Shown here one piece after another: positions 34,266 through 43,546 of a stretch of DNA of 64,000 bases. The stretch covers positions 1-64,000 of the forward strand of contig JBJOFG010000014.1 in NCBI GenBank assembly GCA_046048875.1, written 5' to 3'. The notes below the pieces were generated by a model. That model searched no databases, had not been told where the DNA came from, and saw nothing but the letters and a program-made list of their open reading frames with translations. The translations under genes were made by a program, and so were the position numbers. Source of the stretch: CAIZGX01 sp046048875 (GTDB taxonomy: Bacteria; Bacteroidota; Bacteroidia; Flavobacteriales_D; Sanyastnellaceae). Position 1 is the stretch's first letter. Every line of letters begins with the position of its first letter.

Positions 34266-35252
34266 TTAATTTTCTTTTAACCAAGAAGAAGAACTAATCT
34301 CGGTTTGTGCTTTCTCCAATTGTTGAAGAGCTGCTTCATAGTTGTCAACGCTGCCTGAAGAAACCAATTGCAGATTGCCTTTTTTCGAAGAAAGAGAAGC
34401 GTTGAAGCCTTTCTGTTTCAACTCGCGAACCAATCGTTTGGCGTTGTCTGAAACCGCGAATGCACCAACGATGATTTCGTATTTCTTTTGACTTACTGTT
34501 ACTGATTTTTGTTCTTCCGCGGAAGTAAGTTCAACAGTTGAAGTTTCATTTGCTACCGGAGTTGAAACAATGTCAGTTTCTTCGGTTATTGTATACGTAG
34601 GAATTGAACGAGTAGCTGCAGGTGTGTATGCGGCAATGCGACTCTTCGTTCCGAAAAGTTTGAATGATGCGTACTGCCAATCGGTCGATTCTATTTTATT
34701 TGAAAGAGCGAAAATCCCTACTCCTAAAATAGGCAATGCCAATACAGCTGCGGCTTTCCAGATCCATTTGGAACCTTGCTCAGCGCGCTTTTCAAGAACC
34801 GAAACTTCAGGAGTAATTGGCTCTTGAACTTCACGTTCAACAGGTACGAGAATAATTTTTTCTAAACCGAAAGATTCAACCGAAAAATTCCCTTTGCTAT
34901 CTGGAATAAATTGAATTTTTCCAAGACGATCTTGGAATAATATTCCAATTCCTTTCCAAGAAATCTTTTCACCACGGAGCAATGTGTTCGATTGTTCTCT
35001 CACCCAAGCATCTAATTCAATCCTAGCATCTGCATAGGTGCAACTGTTCAAGGCGCAAAGGGCAGAAACCAACAGTCCGTCATTTTCTTTGATTTGCGGA
35101 TTAAATCCGATTGTTTTTTGAGGAGGATAGATGGTATGCAGCGAAGAATTCAAAGAAGCTCCCTTATACTTTGCAATGAATCCACCCAAACCTGGAAGGA
35201 CCACGCAATCGTTGGAGTACAATAAATCTTTGATGAGGTTTTCGAACTGCAT
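34266..35252 (-). CDS. HU-CCDC81 and SPOR domain membrane protein
   Basis: The 328-residue protein has an N-terminal HU-like (CCDC81-type) region at about 1-120 with VVLPGLGGFIAKY and IGFNPQIKENDG. One membrane segment lies near 164-184, followed by a threonine/serine-rich linker and a C-terminal SPOR domain (about 255-328). SPOR domains bind denuded glycan strands at the septum. The HU-like part faces the cytoplasm. The architecture links something in the cytoplasm to the cell wall; it is known in Bacteroidota but poorly understood. The TATTTTCG element four bases upstream predicts a leaderless mRNA. Confidence 0.85.
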   Translation of the reverse strand: MQFENLIKDLLYSNDCVVLPGLGGFIAKYKGASLNSSLHTIYPPQKTIGFNPQIKENDGLLVSALCALNSCTYADARIELDAWVREQSNTLLRGEKISWKGIGILFQDRLGKIQFIPDSKGNFSVESFGLEKIILVPVEREVQEPITPEVSVLEKRAEQGSKWIWKAAAVLALPILGVGIFALSNKIESTDWQYASFKLFGTKSRIAAYTPAATRSIPTYTITEETDIVSTPVANETSTVELTSAEEQKSVTVSQKKYEIIVGAFAVSDNAKRLVRELKQKGFNASLSSKKGNLQLVSSGSVDNYEAALQQLEKAQTEISSSSWLKEN

Positions 35253-35256
35253 ATCG

Positions 35257-35264
35257 CGAAAATA
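35257..35264 (-). promoter_or_regulatory. -7 element (TATTTTCG), 4 nt from HU/SPOR start
   Basis: On the minus strand TATTTTCG (one base off consensus) is followed by CGAT and the ATG at 35252. It is located just after kdsB, which is transcribed toward it. Confidence 0.42.
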
Positions 35265-35288
35265 CGGATTTTTATTGGTCTTACAAGC

Positions 35289-35999
35289 CTAGTCCTGATA
35301 TTTCAGCAAATCTTCTGGAGTGTCTATTCCTGTTGAGTCGTGTGAAGTCACTACTACCGAAATAGTTAGGTCGTTCTCGAGCCATCGGAGCTGTTCCAAG
35401 GATTCTGTGAGTTCTAAGGGGGAGGCTTTAATTGATTGTATTTGTTGAAGAGCCTTGGTTGTGTAGGCATATACCCCAAGATGCTTGAAGTAATCGGGCT
35501 CCCCGTTTCGCGCAAACGGAATGGCTGAGCGTGAAAAGTATAAGGCTCTTCCCGAAGTGCTGAACACCACTTTCACCCGGTTCGGATCGTTCGCTTCATC
35601 CTTGCTTTCCATTTGAACCGCGAGGGTTGAAATGTCTGTTTGTGAAGCAATGAGCGCGGTGCAGAGTTCATTCAACGATTCAACATGAACAAAAGGTTCG
35701 TCGCCTTGAATATTCAAGACAAAATCAAATTCATTTTCAAAGCTTGGTAGTAATTCGCAAATGCGTTCTGTTCCGCTGTTACAATTTTCAGAAGTATACA
35801 CGACTTTGCATCCGTAGGCTTCAACGTGATTGAAAATACGCTCATCGTCGGTTGCTACCCAAACTTCGGTAAGTGAAGAACATTTCTTGGCTTGATCAAT
35901 TACCCTGCGAATCATGGATTTCCCATTGATTTCAACCAACGGTTTTCCGGGGAAGCGCGTGCTTCCGTATCGAGCAGGGATAATACCAAGACCTTTCAT
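35289..35999 (-). CDS. kdsB: 3-deoxy-manno-octulosonate cytidylyltransferase
   Basis: It activates Kdo with CTP for lipopolysaccharide synthesis. The 236-residue protein shows IPARYGSTRFPGKPL at the N-terminus, the VATDDERI motif, NIQGDEPFV and a conserved HLGVYAY. It starts one base after the TonB receptor stop on the same strand, so it is likely cotranscribed with that gene. Confidence 0.95.
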   Translation of the reverse strand: MKGLGIIPARYGSTRFPGKPLVEINGKSMIRRVIDQAKKCSSLTEVWVATDDERIFNHVEAYGCKVVYTSENCNSGTERICELLPSFENEFDFVLNIQGDEPFVHVESLNELCTALIASQTDISTLAVQMESKDEANDPNRVKVVFSTSGRALYFSRSAIPFARNGEPDYFKHLGVYAYTTKALQQIQSIKASPLELTESLEQLRWLENDLTISVVVTSHDSTGIDTPEDLLKYQD

Positions 36000-36000
36000 G

Positions 36001-38436
36001 CTACAAACTTAAGGTGTATTGTACCATGGTTACACGAGGTTCTTCGATAGCAAGCGGACGAATAGCGTATTCACGGTTCAACATGTTGTTCATGAGCAGC
36101 GCAATTTTATGCTTTTCAGAGAAGGTATAACCCAAACGCGCATCGAAAACATAGTCTCCTTTGGTGTGATTAGCACGCCATGAAATGATACCTGGATTGA
36201 AAAGGTCAGGGAACAATTCTTCCAATCTGTTGAATGCTTGATCTAAATTTTGCATGTGTGAATTCGCACGGAAACTTAATCCCGCATTGAAATTACCACG
36301 TGTTGCACCAACATCTATGCGAACCAAATGCTGCATGCGATATTTAAGAATATTGTTCGCGGTGTTTTCGCTTGTGTTCAAATAAGAAGCTTGAGCAAAT
36401 TCACTGATGACAATTGTTCCGGGTGTTTGAACAGTGCGTGCATAAACATAATCAGGTGTGGTGCTTATTGGCTTTGTGTAGGTATACCCAGCGAGTACAT
36501 CGAACTTTGTTTTACGAATATTCCCGGTTCCCATGATGCTGATTTCGGCACCTTGAACCTTTGCACCCCCTGTATTCAAACTCTTGAACCCAATGGCATT
36601 GGTCAGTTCATTCAAGTTAGTAACAGGCACAGGTGCCCATTGACCGAATGTGAATTCAATGAAATTTCTAAACTCTTGTTGAAAAGCAGCAATGTCAATA
36701 AATCCCTTGAATTCTCCAATTTTGAAACCTTGCTTAATTCCTATTTCTGCATTGTATGAAGTCTCAGGCTTCAAGTCTGGATTCGCAAAAACATGAATGG
36801 CACCTAATCCAGTAACTATGAACTTTTCCGCAATGCTTGGGAAGCGATAGCCTTGTCCGTATGACGCTCGGAAATAAGTGGCTTGGCCCACTTTGTAGTT
36901 TGCTCCTGCACGAAATACTGGTTTGCCATTTTTTTCACTGTTTAAGACAAACTGCTCGTAACGCACTCCACTCGATAGGTTCAAACGCTCGCCAATTTTC
37001 TTATCTATTTGAAAGTACGCCGCTGTATTTCTTGCTTTGTTATTTCCATCGGTATTGCCCCCAACAAACAATTCACCGCGCGCATCAGTATTGGTATTGA
37101 CAATTCCTGCTGTCGTTGTCAAATTTTTAATCTTACTCAATTCCCAATTCTTCTGCACTTGGTATTCGGTGTAGAAGACATCTGAGAAATTGCCTTGATT
37201 GTTGTCGTTGTTGTTGTCTAACGATTGCCATCTCGATTTCAATGAATGCACTGCTCCTTTTTTGCTGGTGTATTGAACGGAAGGATCAATAGTGTACAAT
37301 TGTTGAACAGTGCGAGTGGCGCTTCCAGCATATGCGCCATAAAGACCCGAGGTGCTGTTCTCCCATATTAGGGTTGAAAGCGAATTGCTTGTTGAATAAA
37401 TTCCACCAAGACCTATATAGAGACGGTCTGTTAAGCGATAGCGCAAATTCAAATTCAATCTTGCGCGATTACCTGCATTGTAGCGATCTACCGTCATGGG
37501 ATTGTAGTTTCCGTCTGAAAAACTGCCATCTGCTGTATCACGAATGGGTCCGAGGTGTCCGTCGTCGTATTGCAAACTAGAAGCAAACACAAAATCGAGT
37601 TTTCCGAATTTTTCTGAATGAAGAAAATTCAGTCCACTTTTCATTCCTTGTCTGTTCCAATAAACAGCAGAGTCTGTTTGTGGTTTCGAATAGAATCCGT
37701 GATAGACAGAGATTTTTGTTTTCGGTGTTGAAGTTGGATAGGCTGTTCTGAAGTTGATTACCCCGCTTAATGCAGAGCTCCCGTATAGCACACTACTCGC
37801 ACCTTTGATGATTTCAACTTGAGAAACATTTTCGGTAGGAAGGAAACCCCAACTTGGTTTTCCAGCATCGCCGCTCAAGATAGGAATGTTGTCTACCAAT
37901 ACTTGAACGCGGCTTCCTGCGCCGAAGCTGTAACCACTTCCGCTGCGTATTTGCGGTTCGTCATCGACAATGGCTACACCCGGAGTCTGTTGCAAAATTT
38001 CATCAATGTTAACCGCATTTTTGTCTTGAATTAATTTCGGTTGAATGACTTCCATACTCACGGTTACCTCACCAATATTCTGCTCATATCTTCCTGCAGA
38101 AACAACAACCAAATTCATTTGATTGTCATTCGACATTAGTTCAATGTTCAATTCTTGATTGGTTGAAAGGGTAATTTCTTTTCTGAAAGTTTGGTGCGTA
38201 AGGTAAGCTGCAACAAGAGTATAGTTACCTGCAGGGGCTTCGATACTGAAGGTTCCTTCAGGCGTTGAGCTCATTCCGTAGGAAGTGTTTTCGAAATACA
38301 CCAAAACAGCACCCAAAGGTTTCTGCGTTTGTGAATCTGAAACTTTACCGCTGAGTTTTACAGTTCCAGATTGCGCCCAAGATGAAAGGCACAACAATAA
38401 CCCCAGAAGGGTCAGGAGGTTTTGCTTAAGGTTCAT
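36001..38436 (-). CDS. TonB-dependent outer membrane receptor
   Basis: The 811-residue receptor has a signal peptide (ending AQ), a carboxypeptidase-regulatory-like domain (about 24-105), a TonB plug (about 125-225; GVAIVDDEPQIRSGSGYSFG) and a 22-strand barrel. The sequence does not show the SusC architecture or a SusD partner; siderophore, vitamin or metal uptake is more likely. The substrate is unknown. A near-consensus TATTATTG lies four bases before the ATG. The kdsB gene follows one base later. Confidence 0.9.
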   Translation of the reverse strand: MNLKQNLLTLLGLLLCLSSWAQSGTVKLSGKVSDSQTQKPLGAVLVYFENTSYGMSSTPEGTFSIEAPAGNYTLVAAYLTHQTFRKEITLSTNQELNIELMSNDNQMNLVVVSAGRYEQNIGEVTVSMEVIQPKLIQDKNAVNIDEILQQTPGVAIVDDEPQIRSGSGYSFGAGSRVQVLVDNIPILSGDAGKPSWGFLPTENVSQVEIIKGASSVLYGSSALSGVINFRTAYPTSTPKTKISVYHGFYSKPQTDSAVYWNRQGMKSGLNFLHSEKFGKLDFVFASSLQYDDGHLGPIRDTADGSFSDGNYNPMTVDRYNAGNRARLNLNLRYRLTDRLYIGLGGIYSTSNSLSTLIWENSTSGLYGAYAGSATRTVQQLYTIDPSVQYTSKKGAVHSLKSRWQSLDNNNDNNQGNFSDVFYTEYQVQKNWELSKIKNLTTTAGIVNTNTDARGELFVGGNTDGNNKARNTAAYFQIDKKIGERLNLSSGVRYEQFVLNSEKNGKPVFRAGANYKVGQATYFRASYGQGYRFPSIAEKFIVTGLGAIHVFANPDLKPETSYNAEIGIKQGFKIGEFKGFIDIAAFQQEFRNFIEFTFGQWAPVPVTNLNELTNAIGFKSLNTGGAKVQGAEISIMGTGNIRKTKFDVLAGYTYTKPISTTPDYVYARTVQTPGTIVISEFAQASYLNTSENTANNILKYRMQHLVRIDVGATRGNFNAGLSFRANSHMQNLDQAFNRLEELFPDLFNPGIISWRANHTKGDYVFDARLGYTFSEKHKIALLMNNMLNREYAIRPLAIEEPRVTMVQYTLSL

Positions 38437-38475
38437 ATAGCAATAATAAGAAATACTTTTTAAAATGAAACAACC

Positions 38476-39066
38476 CTAAAGTTTCTCAAATTCGAGATGG
38501 GTTGTTTGTTTGAAATAGGACTCGAGAAGTTTCAATGTACTCGGAAGCTCATGCAACACAACAATGTCTCCCGCTTTGGCCGAATGCAAATCGAATAATT
38601 GTTTTTCAATTTTTTTATTCTTGTCGAAATCACCAGGCATAATGGTCCAACCGACCAAAGGGAATTTCTTTTTCAAAAAGTTGTATTGCCAAAGTCGAAG
38701 TTTACCATAAGGCGGTCGGTAGAGCAATGTGGGCGGAAAGTATTTTGGGGTCTTAAAATTCTTTAAGAGTTGGGCGCGATTCAGTTTTCGCGCATTCACA
38801 TGCTCGTTGCAATGAAATCCAATGGAGTGATTTTCTTCTTGAATTTTTAAAACAAGTTCGGGATACCGCTCAGCATTTTTTCCCAACAGAAAAAAAGTCG
38901 CTTTCGCATTGTGTTTTTTTAAAAGCTCTAAAAGTTGAACAGTAACTGTCGGGTGCGGGCCATCATCGAAAGTGAGATAGACGGCTTTTTCGTTTTCCAT
39001 TCGCCAAGTCACTTTTTTGAAAATGCGCTGTACAATTTTTGGCGTATGAACGAAGTATCGACTCAT
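38476..39066 (-). CDS. Polysaccharide deacetylase (NodB fold)
   Basis: The 196-residue protein carries the NodB motifs: TFDDGPHP with both aspartates, GFHCNEH (zinc histidines), RPPYG and a final VVLHE. All metal and catalytic residues are present. No signal peptide is obvious, so it may act in the cytoplasm or be atypically exported. Its ATG overlaps the stop of the lamin-tail gene (ATGA). Confidence 0.88.
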   Translation of the reverse strand: MSRYFVHTPKIVQRIFKKVTWRMENEKAVYLTFDDGPHPTVTVQLLELLKKHNAKATFFLLGKNAERYPELVLKIQEENHSIGFHCNEHVNARKLNRAQLLKNFKTPKYFPPTLLYRPPYGKLRLWQYNFLKKKFPLVGWTIMPGDFDKNKKIEKQLFDLHSAKAGDIVVLHELPSTLKLLESYFKQTTHLEFEKL

Positions 39067-42000
39067 AGTTTTCGAGCTAAAATAAAATCGCGTTTGTGTT
39101 TGACTTGAATTCCATCTTGGTTGAATGCTTCAAAGGTAACAATGTAAATGCCTATTGCAAGAGCCTCGCCTTCGTCGGAGAGTCCGTCCCAAATAAGATT
39201 TCCTTCCGGACCTAAATATTCATTTCGCATGAGTCTTCTGACGCGAATTCCTTTTTCGTTGTATATGGTTAGATTGCCGACACATCCTGATTTCATCTCT
39301 GAAAAATGAAATTGAATAACGTCGTCAAATCCGTCGTTATCAGGAGAGAAAATAGAGGTTGATAGTTCGAATGTTCCGGTCATATTTTCGATTCCAAGGG
39401 ATTGGGAATTTTCAATTCCAGGCGTTGCAAATCCTGCGGCCTCAGATGCACTGTGCCAATTGCTGGGTTGATTTGTCGGTATTTCAGTTGAGAGTCTTTC
39501 AAGCGAAATTCCTTCAAAGGAACTGAGTAGTTGAAAGTGCATAGATTCAGAATATTGAAGGGCATCTATGATTTCATTTTGATTTGAATAAAGGATACAG
39601 TTTCCACTTGTATTGTTGAATGAAGGCAAGGCTTCTACGCGAAAAATATTTTTGGGCTGAAGACTGGTGTAATTGGAAAGTAGATCATTTCCGTCTTCTG
39701 TGAAGGCGAAGTGCTGGTGGGGAAGAATAATTCTTCCCTCCGATGTAATTGTTTCAGCAAGTGCGCCTGAAGTTATTTCTGCATTCGCGAGAGATACATT
39801 TTTGAGAAGAACACATTTAGAAGTTGGATTATACAATTCAACGAAATCGGATCCGTTGGTGAATGGATTGAAAAGAATTTCGTTGATGAATAGATTTCCG
39901 TTATTAGCTTCAATCGGAAAACCCCATTCGAACGAAATGCTTGTGCTATTCCCGCTGCAATCCGAGATGTTTTGCAATGCGTAATGATGAACGATGGAGT
40001 TCATTAACTCAGACGATTCAAGAATTATTCTGGTGGAGGGAATTTCTTGAATGAAATTCCCTAAGCTTGTTTCTTCTTGAAGCAATTCCCCGTCTAGCGT
40101 AACGGGTTCGCTGAAGTGCAGGATCACCGAGCTGTCTCCGAGTGTAACATACATCAACTCAGGAATTGTCTCATCGGGTTGAATCGAGTAGACTGAATTC
40201 TGAAGGCTTGGTGTGTTTCCAATTTCATCTTCACAAGGTTTCCAATTGTTGGAATTGCTGCACGGTAAATTTGGATTGATCAATTCCAAAGACCATCCGC
40301 CGTTTGCTTTGAAACTGCCGTTGTACCAATCGCTGGAGTAACGAATGCTATCGAGATGAGCTCCATTCATTTCGAGCTTTAACAGCATTCCTGAATTGGT
40401 TAATGCTGGAAATGAAGGAAGAAGAATTTTGTTAGTCACCGATAGAAATCCGAGTGCTTCTGATTCATCGCCTAGTACAAGGTAAGAGTTAGGTTCTAAA
40501 AGAAATTGGTCTTCGATAATTGCATTGTTAAGCTTAAGTCCTTTCAGCTCGAGGGTGTGCGAACTTTTATTGTAGAGCTCAACGAACTCATCCGGAATAC
40601 CTTGAACAACGGGTTCAGGGTCAGCAAGAATTTCAGTGAGAATGAGGTCTCCGAATTCAGGTGTTTTTCCTAAATAAATATCGAATGAAATACTTGAAGA
40701 ATTGCCTTCACAATCTTGAAGATTCGATTGCGAAATTGTGTAGGTTGTTTCGGGTTGAAGGTTAGACGTGAACGTTATTACAACCAGAGTATTTCCTTCC
40801 AAATGTTGAATATCAGAAATCTGAATATTGCTACAAGAAAAGCTATTTGAATTACCAACATTTAGGCTCTCATTGAATTGAAGAATAAGCTGATTGGCTT
40901 GATTCAAATTCCAATCGAGTAATTGCGGACCTGCGTTATCTGGCGTAATGTTAAATATGCTGTTCTGAATTCCGGGAGTTCCTCCAATGATATTATTCGA
41001 TGCCGACCAGTTCAGTTTACCGCTACAGATTTTATAAGGATTGATTTGCTCGATGCTCCATCCGCCCTCTGATTTTTCGTTGTTGTTGTACCACGAGTCG
41101 GTGTACGAGACAATGTCAATTACATTGTTGTTGATGTCGAGCAAGGTAAGGCTATCGCCTGCGTTTGTTAAGGCGGTTAGTGCAGCGATTCCAATTGAAT
41201 TTGGAAATAGAGCAGTGTTGGTTGCATCGCAAATAATCACATATTCATTCGGAAATAAGGTGAAGGGAGGAATGATTTTTTCGGTAATTGAATTCACCAA
41301 CTTCCATCCAGATAATTCAAATGAAAGACTGTCGGCATTATACAATTCAATGTACTCGACATCTGGCAATCCGTTTGATGGTGTAGGATCCGCATAGATT
41401 TCGTTAATCACAACCGAACGAACGTTCGGTGGGTTTATCACAGCAGGTGGAATTTCATTTCCGAAGTAAATATTTTCGAAATAGAATTTTGTGGCATTGG
41501 ATGAAGTATAAATACAACTCATTCCAAAGAAGTTTCCTTGCGTGTAAGTATTGTCTAGCACGCTGAATTCTTGTTGAAAGTTTGTTTCGCCAGAATAGTC
41601 CACATTGACATTCCAATTTCCCAATTCATCGCGTAGTACTTGAATGTTTATGTTGAAAGAAGAAGCAATGGAATTGGATATTCCAGCCCCCAATTCAACA
41701 ACGCCAGAAGCCCCATCGTCTCGAAAGAATTTAATGGCGTCGTTCGAGCCACCTTCACCAAGTTTGAGAAAATACCCGGTTGTGTTTGAACCTGAAGTTC
41801 CGTTCAGGTAGGATAGATCGGCTGTGTTAGCGGATAAGTAAATACGAGAATGGTTGTTTTCACTGCCCGCAAATGTTTGTTTCACTTGAATGCGCCATTC
41901 TTTGTTCGCCAGGGATGTTGAGTTCATTGGAGTGGATAGATAGCTTTGTCCAGAAGTTACATTGTTCAATTGTAATTCTTGATACGGATTCACAATGAAG

Positions 42001-42131
42001 ACGTCTGAAGATCCGTTCCAGGTGGGATTTGTGCTGAAATTGCCGTCGCTGAAGTTATCGTTGATTTGGGCAGATACTGGCGAGCATGAACAAAGGGTAA
42101 GCGCCAATGGGATTAGTTTTTTGTAATGCAT
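39063..42131 (-). CDS. Secreted lamin-tail-domain protein with T9SS-type C-terminus
   Basis: The 1022-residue protein has a signal peptide (ending SPVSAQ), a lectin-like beta domain (about 20-230), and three lamin-tail domains beginning near residues 240, 492 and 744 (NEIYADP, TEILADP, NEILFNP with ELYN). Ig-like linkers separate them. The C-terminal ~100 residues (SIFSPDNDGFDD, IYNEKG, GIYIVTF) resemble the CHU_C or FlgD-like T9SS type B sorting region. It is inferred to be a large cell-surface or secreted protein. A polysaccharide deacetylase is translationally coupled downstream. Confidence 0.83.
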   Translation of the reverse strand: MHYKKLIPLALTLCSCSPVSAQINDNFSDGNFSTNPTWNGSSDVFIVNPYQELQLNNVTSGQSYLSTPMNSTSLANKEWRIQVKQTFAGSENNHSRIYLSANTADLSYLNGTSGSNTTGYFLKLGEGGSNDAIKFFRDDGASGVVELGAGISNSIASSFNINIQVLRDELGNWNVNVDYSGETNFQQEFSVLDNTYTQGNFFGMSCIYTSSNATKFYFENIYFGNEIPPAVINPPNVRSVVINEIYADPTPSNGLPDVEYIELYNADSLSFELSGWKLVNSITEKIIPPFTLFPNEYVIICDATNTALFPNSIGIAALTALTNAGDSLTLLDINNNVIDIVSYTDSWYNNNEKSEGGWSIEQINPYKICSGKLNWSASNNIIGGTPGIQNSIFNITPDNAGPQLLDWNLNQANQLILQFNESLNVGNSNSFSCSNIQISDIQHLEGNTLVVITFTSNLQPETTYTISQSNLQDCEGNSSSISFDIYLGKTPEFGDLILTEILADPEPVVQGIPDEFVELYNKSSHTLELKGLKLNNAIIEDQFLLEPNSYLVLGDESEALGFLSVTNKILLPSFPALTNSGMLLKLEMNGAHLDSIRYSSDWYNGSFKANGGWSLELINPNLPCSNSNNWKPCEDEIGNTPSLQNSVYSIQPDETIPELMYVTLGDSSVILHFSEPVTLDGELLQEETSLGNFIQEIPSTRIILESSELMNSIVHHYALQNISDCSGNSTSISFEWGFPIEANNGNLFINEILFNPFTNGSDFVELYNPTSKCVLLKNVSLANAEITSGALAETITSEGRIILPHQHFAFTEDGNDLLSNYTSLQPKNIFRVEALPSFNNTSGNCILYSNQNEIIDALQYSESMHFQLLSSFEGISLERLSTEIPTNQPSNWHSASEAAGFATPGIENSQSLGIENMTGTFELSTSIFSPDNDGFDDVIQFHFSEMKSGCVGNLTIYNEKGIRVRRLMRNEYLGPEGNLIWDGLSDEGEALAIGIYIVTFEAFNQDGIQVKHKRDFILARKL

Positions 42132-42200
42132 GATAAATGTTTTGTGATTATTCTTTCGAAACTAAAATGCGCAAGTAGTAATTTCGTGAAAAACATATGT

Positions 42201-43193
42201 ATGCGAATTGCCGTTGTTGGAGCCACTGGACTGGTGGGAAAAAAGATGCTTCAAATTCTTGAAGAACGTAAATTTCCTTTCGATGAAATAATTCCTGTTG
42301 CGTCTGAAAAAAGCGTTGGACAAACCGTTTCGTGTTGTGGTAAAGATTGGTCAGTAGTATCTCTAGCTACCGCAGTTGCTGCTTCTCCGGACATCGCCTT
42401 GTTTTCAGCCGGAGGAGAAACCAGCTTAGAGTGGGCGCCGAAATTCGCGGCCACTGGATGTGTTGTCATAGACAACAGCAGTGCATGGCGAATGGCGGAA
42501 GGTATTCCTTTGGTAGTGCCTGAGATTAACGCAAACAGCATAAATGCGCATAACAAGATTATCGCAAATCCAAACTGCAGCACCATTCAAATGGTAATGG
42601 TATTGAAGCCACTTCATGACTTATATAAGATTAAACGAGTAGTTGTTTCTACCTACCAAAGTGTTACAGGAACAGGAAAAGTAGCGGTAGACCAATTGAT
42701 GAACGAGCGTGTTGGAAAGGAAGGGGAAAAGGCTTATGCTCACACCATAGACATGAATCTCATTCCACAGATTGATGTGTTTCAATCGAACGGATACACT
42801 AAGGAAGAGATGAAGATGATTCTTGAGACTAAGAAAATTATGGAAGACGATTCAATTGCCGTTACAGCAACCGCGGTGCGTGTTCCGGTTATGGGCGGAC
42901 ACTCAGAGTCGGTGAACATTGAATTCGAAAATGCGCCAGATATCGCTAAGGTGAAAGAAGTCCTTAGCGCCTTTCCAGGAGTAGAGGTTGTAGATAATAT
43001 TGAACAAAAACTTTACCCCATGCCGCTCATTCACGCAGCAGAAAGCGATCAAGTTTTTGTAGGAAGACTTCGTCTAGACGAGTCTCAAGCGAATACATTG
43101 AACTGCTGGATCGTGAGCGATAACCTTCGAAAAGGCGCCGCTACAAACGCAGTTCAAATTGCGGAGTACTTGGTTGCACAAAAATTAGTTTAA
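42201..43193 (+). CDS. asd: Aspartate-semialdehyde dehydrogenase
   Basis: It makes aspartate semialdehyde for lysine, threonine and methionine (and diaminopimelate) synthesis. The 330-residue protein has an N-terminal VGATGLVGKKML nucleotide motif, the catalytic cysteine in NPNCSTIQ, and HSESVNIEF. ATG 42201 fits the usual start; the longer frame from 42126 overlaps the divergent gene's start. A TAATTTCG element lies 14 bases upstream. Confidence 0.96.
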   Translation: MRIAVVGATGLVGKKMLQILEERKFPFDEIIPVASEKSVGQTVSCCGKDWSVVSLATAVAASPDIALFSAGGETSLEWAPKFAATGCVVIDNSSAWRMAEGIPLVVPEINANSINAHNKIIANPNCSTIQMVMVLKPLHDLYKIKRVVVSTYQSVTGTGKVAVDQLMNERVGKEGEKAYAHTIDMNLIPQIDVFQSNGYTKEEMKMILETKKIMEDDSIAVTATAVRVPVMGGHSESVNIEFENAPDIAKVKEVLSAFPGVEVVDNIEQKLYPMPLIHAAESDQVFVGRLRLDESQANTLNCWIVSDNLRKGAATNAVQIAEYLVAQKLV

Positions 43194-43198
43194 GCGCT

Positions 43199-43546
43199 TT
43201 AACCCTCCATTTCAACGCTAACGCTTTCCACTTGGTGACCCATGGGAGCATTAATCTTTGTCAATCGAATTCCAACCGAATGAGCATTCGGGAATTTCGA
43301 TTTCATCGCTGTGTGCATGCGCACAAGAACGGTTTCGATAAGCTTCGCGCGGACTTTCATTTCAGCATAAACCAATTCCTTCACCGCAACGTAATCGATG
43401 GTCTTTTCAAGGTCATCGGTTTCAGCTGACACTTCAAAATTCCCTTCCAACCAAACATCTACTCGGTAATCTCCACCTATCACTTCCTCTTCCTTCCAGC
43501 ATCCGTGGTGCGCACGAACCTGTATGTTGTTCAATTGAATTTTCAT
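43199..43546 (-). CDS. folB: Dihydroneopterin aldolase
   Basis: The 115-residue enzyme of folate synthesis has the family features: RAHHGCWKEEE near the N-terminus, DYVAVKELV in the middle and a C-terminal VRLTKINAP (active-site lysine). It starts directly after the gltX stop codon, with zero spacing, so it is probably coupled to gltX. Confidence 0.93.
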   Translation of the reverse strand: MKIQLNNIQVRAHHGCWKEEEVIGGDYRVDVWLEGNFEVSAETDDLEKTIDYVAVKELVYAEMKVRAKLIETVLVRMHTAMKSKFPNAHSVGIRLTKINAPMGHQVESVSVEMEG

